Shown here piece by piece: positions 62,393-64,000 of a DNA stretch of 64,000 nucleotides (position 1 is its first letter; each line of letters begins with the position of its first letter). Source of the DNA: Kutzneria buriramensis. GTDB taxonomy: Bacteria > Actinomycetota > Actinomycetes > Mycobacteriales > Pseudonocardiaceae. Location of the stretch: assembly GCF_003387475.1 (NCBI RefSeq), contig NZ_QUNO01000012.1:62001-126000 (forward strand), given 5' to 3'. A model generated the notes under the pieces. It worked only from the letters and a program-made list of their open reading frames with translations. It searched no databases and was not told where the DNA came from. The position numbers and the translations under genes were made by a program.

Positions 62393-63363
62393 GCGGCGGC
62401 GCGGTCCCGCCGCGTGGCGAGGAACCAGGCCACCGTGTCGGCCAGGCCGTCCGTCAGCGGGCGGGGCGTGAAGTCGACGATCTCGTTCATCCGCCGCAGG
62501 TCCAGCCGCCGGGCGGCCGACCCGGCCGGCTTGTCCCGGTCCAGCCGGATCCGCTCGGGCCGTCCGAGCAGCGCGGCGAGGCGGCGGGCCAGGTCCACAA
62601 TGGACACCGACTCGTCCCCGCCGACGTTGACCGCGGCGTGGCGGCTCGTGGCGATCATCGCCAGCGTGGTCCGGACCAGGTCCTCGACGTGCACGAAGCT
62701 GCGGGTCTGGCGGCCGTCGCCCCAGATCACCACCTCCTCGCCGGCGGCAAGCCGGCCGAGCATCGCCGGGATCACCCGCCCGCCACCGTCCCGCGGCCCG
62801 TACACGTTGGTCGGCCGGGGCACGTGGATGGTCATGTCGAACTGCTTGCGGTGCAGGTCGGCGAGGATCTCGGTGTACATCTTCGACAGCGCGTAGCCGT
62901 TGTCGGTGAAGTGCGCGTGCCGGCGGAAGTCGTCCTCCTCGGTGGCCGGATCCGGCGCGTCCGGCGCGTAGACCTCGGCCGAGCTCATCAGCACCACTTG
63001 GTCCACCTGCTGGCGCCGGGCGGCGCCGAGCACGTGGGAGGCGATCCGCATGTTCTCGTCGAGGATCCGCGCCGAGTGCCGCCGCTTGAACTCGGCGTTG
63101 CCGTCCAGCGCGGCGCAGTGCACCACCGCGTCGACCCGCCGGGCGGCGTACCGGCAGGCCGCCCGCAGCTCGTTCTCGTCGAGCAGGTCGAGTTGGATCA
63201 GCCGGAGCCGCGCGGTGTGGTCCAACTCGGCGATCACCTCGGGTCTTTCCGTGCGGTAGAGGCAGATGACCTCCGCGCCGCGCACGAGCAGCTGCTGCAC
63301 GAAGTGCGAGCCGACGAAGCCGAGGCCGCCGGTCACCACGGCGGTGCGTCCCACCCAGTTCAC
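62389..63363 (-). CDS. NAD-dependent nucleotide-sugar epimerase/dehydratase
   Basis: A 324-residue extended SDR enzyme. The Rossmann motif is VVTGGLGFVGSHFV, with the catalytic Tyr-x3-Lys in DNGYALSKMYTEI and Ser in MSSAEVYAPD. The C-terminal part binds an NDP-sugar (VYGPRDGGGRVIPAML). It overlaps the upstream glycosyltransferase gene by 4 bases (GTGA), so sugar formation and transfer are probably coupled. The specific sugar is unknown. Confidence 0.88.
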   Translation of the reverse strand: MNWVGRTAVVTGGLGFVGSHFVQQLLVRGAEVICLYRTERPEVIAELDHTARLRLIQLDLLDENELRAACRYAARRVDAVVHCAALDGNAEFKRRHSARILDENMRIASHVLGAARRQQVDQVVLMSSAEVYAPDAPDPATEEDDFRRHAHFTDNGYALSKMYTEILADLHRKQFDMTIHVPRPTNVYGPRDGGGRVIPAMLGRLAAGEEVVIWGDGRQTRSFVHVEDLVRTTLAMIATSRHAAVNVGGDESVSIVDLARRLAALLGRPERIRLDRDKPAGSAARRLDLRRMNEIVDFTPRPLTDGLADTVAWFLATRRDRAAA

Positions 63364-64000
63364 GACCGCACCTCCGCCAGGCACACGAGATCGTGGAGGC
63401 TGTCGGCGACCAGATCCGGCGACGGCCGGTGGCGGATCTCCGCCCGCAGCGCGCGTGCGGCCGCGCGGTGGCTGCCGTCGGCCAGCAGCGCGGTGACCGC
63501 CCCGCGGACGGTCTCGGCGTCGACCTGCCCCGGCAGGTACTGGATGCCGCCGCCGGCGGCGGCCAGCCGCTCGGCGTGCCGGTACTGGTCGCACATCTGC
63601 GGCAACGCCAGCTGCGGCAGCCCGAACGCGGTCGACGTCATGGTGGTGCCCGACCCGCCGTGGTGCACGATCACGTCGCAGGTCGGCAGCGCGTGGCTCA
63701 ACGGCAGACCGGTGACGGCGCGGATGTGCGGTGGCAGGTCGTCGAGCGGCGCGAGGTTGCCGCCGGTGACGAGCACGACGTCGGCGGCGACGTCGGACAG
63801 TCCGTCCAGCACGACGTCCAGCACGGACGCGTGGTCGCCGGGGATCGGGATGCTGCCCAGCGTCACGCAGATCCGCGGGCGGTCCGACTGCTCCAGCAGC
63901 CACGACGGCACCGGGCCCGAGCCGTTGTACGGGACGTACGTCATCGGCAGCGCCGCCGGCGGCTCGCCGGGGTATTGCAGGCTGGGCGGACACACGTCGA
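63360..64000 (-). CDS. Glycosyltransferase, GT1/EryCIII-like, C-terminal part (partial)
   Basis: The last 212 or so residues of a GT-B glycosyltransferase; the 5' end lies beyond the window. It contains ICVTLGSIPIPGDH, then the nucleotide-sugar loop VIVHHGGSGTTMTSTAFGLPQLALPQMCDQYRHAERLAAAGGG. This HHGGSGTT...PQ..DQ pattern is typical of antibiotic glycosyltransferases. The frame is open to base 64000, so no start is given. Confidence 0.88.
   Translation of the reverse strand, partial: DVCPPSLQYPGEPPAALPMTYVPYNGSGPVPSWLLEQSDRPRICVTLGSIPIPGDHASVLDVVLDGLSDVAADVVLVTGGNLAPLDDLPPHIRAVTGLPLSHALPTCDVIVHHGGSGTTMTSTAFGLPQLALPQMCDQYRHAERLAAAGGGIQYLPGQVDAETVRGAVTALLADGSHRAAARALRAEIRHRPSPDLVADSLHDLVCLAEVRS

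Overview
The window is chromosomal DNA of a high-GC actinomycete, most likely Pseudonocardiales (Kutzneria/Amycolatopsis-like). The evidence is strong GC bias, frequent GTG starts, the actinobacterial gene order rho-rpmE-prfA-prmC-sua5-wecA-atp-DUF2550-cobalamin adenosyltransferase-murA, and single-copy markers such as NucS and an Asp-type MurA. This is taxonomic inference from content; no rRNA or tRNA gene was seen.

Region 1 (1-21 kb) is a conserved core. It holds the Rho tail, ribosomal protein L31, a two-component system lying between rpmE and prfA, RF1 and its methyltransferase, threonylcarbamoyl-AMP synthase, a WecA-type lipid-linked sugar transferase, a complete F1Fo ATP synthase operon, DUF2550, a PduO-type adenosyltransferase and MurA. 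Small secreted or membrane proteins are interspersed. The ATP synthase carries two b-type subunits. The second b and delta are separate, translationally coupled genes, although mycobacteria fuse them. atpD and atpC are separated by a strong hairpin, a palindromic repeat and a promoter-like element.

Region 2 (21-33 kb) has a B12-dependent ethylmalonyl-CoA mutase, a secreted alpha/beta hydrolase, a five-gene peptide ABC transporter (transcribed C-A-B-D-F) and an enoyl-CoA hydratase. Crotonyl-CoA carboxylase/reductase (59.3-60.6 kb) and a tandem 3-hydroxyacyl-CoA dehydrogenase (51.3-53.0 kb) lie elsewhere in the window. Together they cover the central steps of C4/C5 acyl-CoA metabolism (ethylmalonyl-CoA pathway or polyketide extender supply).

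Region 3 (32-57 kb) is accessory and mixed. It contains a secreted beta-helix glycosidase (probable GH87), LysR, Nudix, the NucS mismatch endonuclease, a GH25 lysozyme, a CtaG-like protein, a HIT protein, a sodium:solute symporter with a small partner, an aldehyde dehydrogenase, an iron-regulated siderophore-binding lipoprotein with a clear iron box, a PTS-type dihydroxyacetone kinase (DhaK-DhaL-DhaM/HPr), a surface protein next to its sortase, and a VapBC locus with a duplicated antitoxin. Several short genes with leaderless-type promoters follow. Region 4 (57-64 kb) has a DivIVA-like coiled-coil protein with a 78-bp minisatellite, Ccr, a DHFR-fold protein, an SPW-repeat protein, a TetR regulator, and an NDP-sugar epimerase plus glycosyltransferase that run off the edge and may begin a glycosylated-metabolite cluster.

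The most unusual sequence-level feature is two families of long intergenic palindromic repeats. Family A consists of two full 145-bp copies with compensatory base changes and one fragment. Family B consists of three sites of about 100-170 bp near gene ends. Many genes also show a TANNNT-type -10 hexamer 5-8 nt before the start codon, which predicts widespread leaderless transcription.
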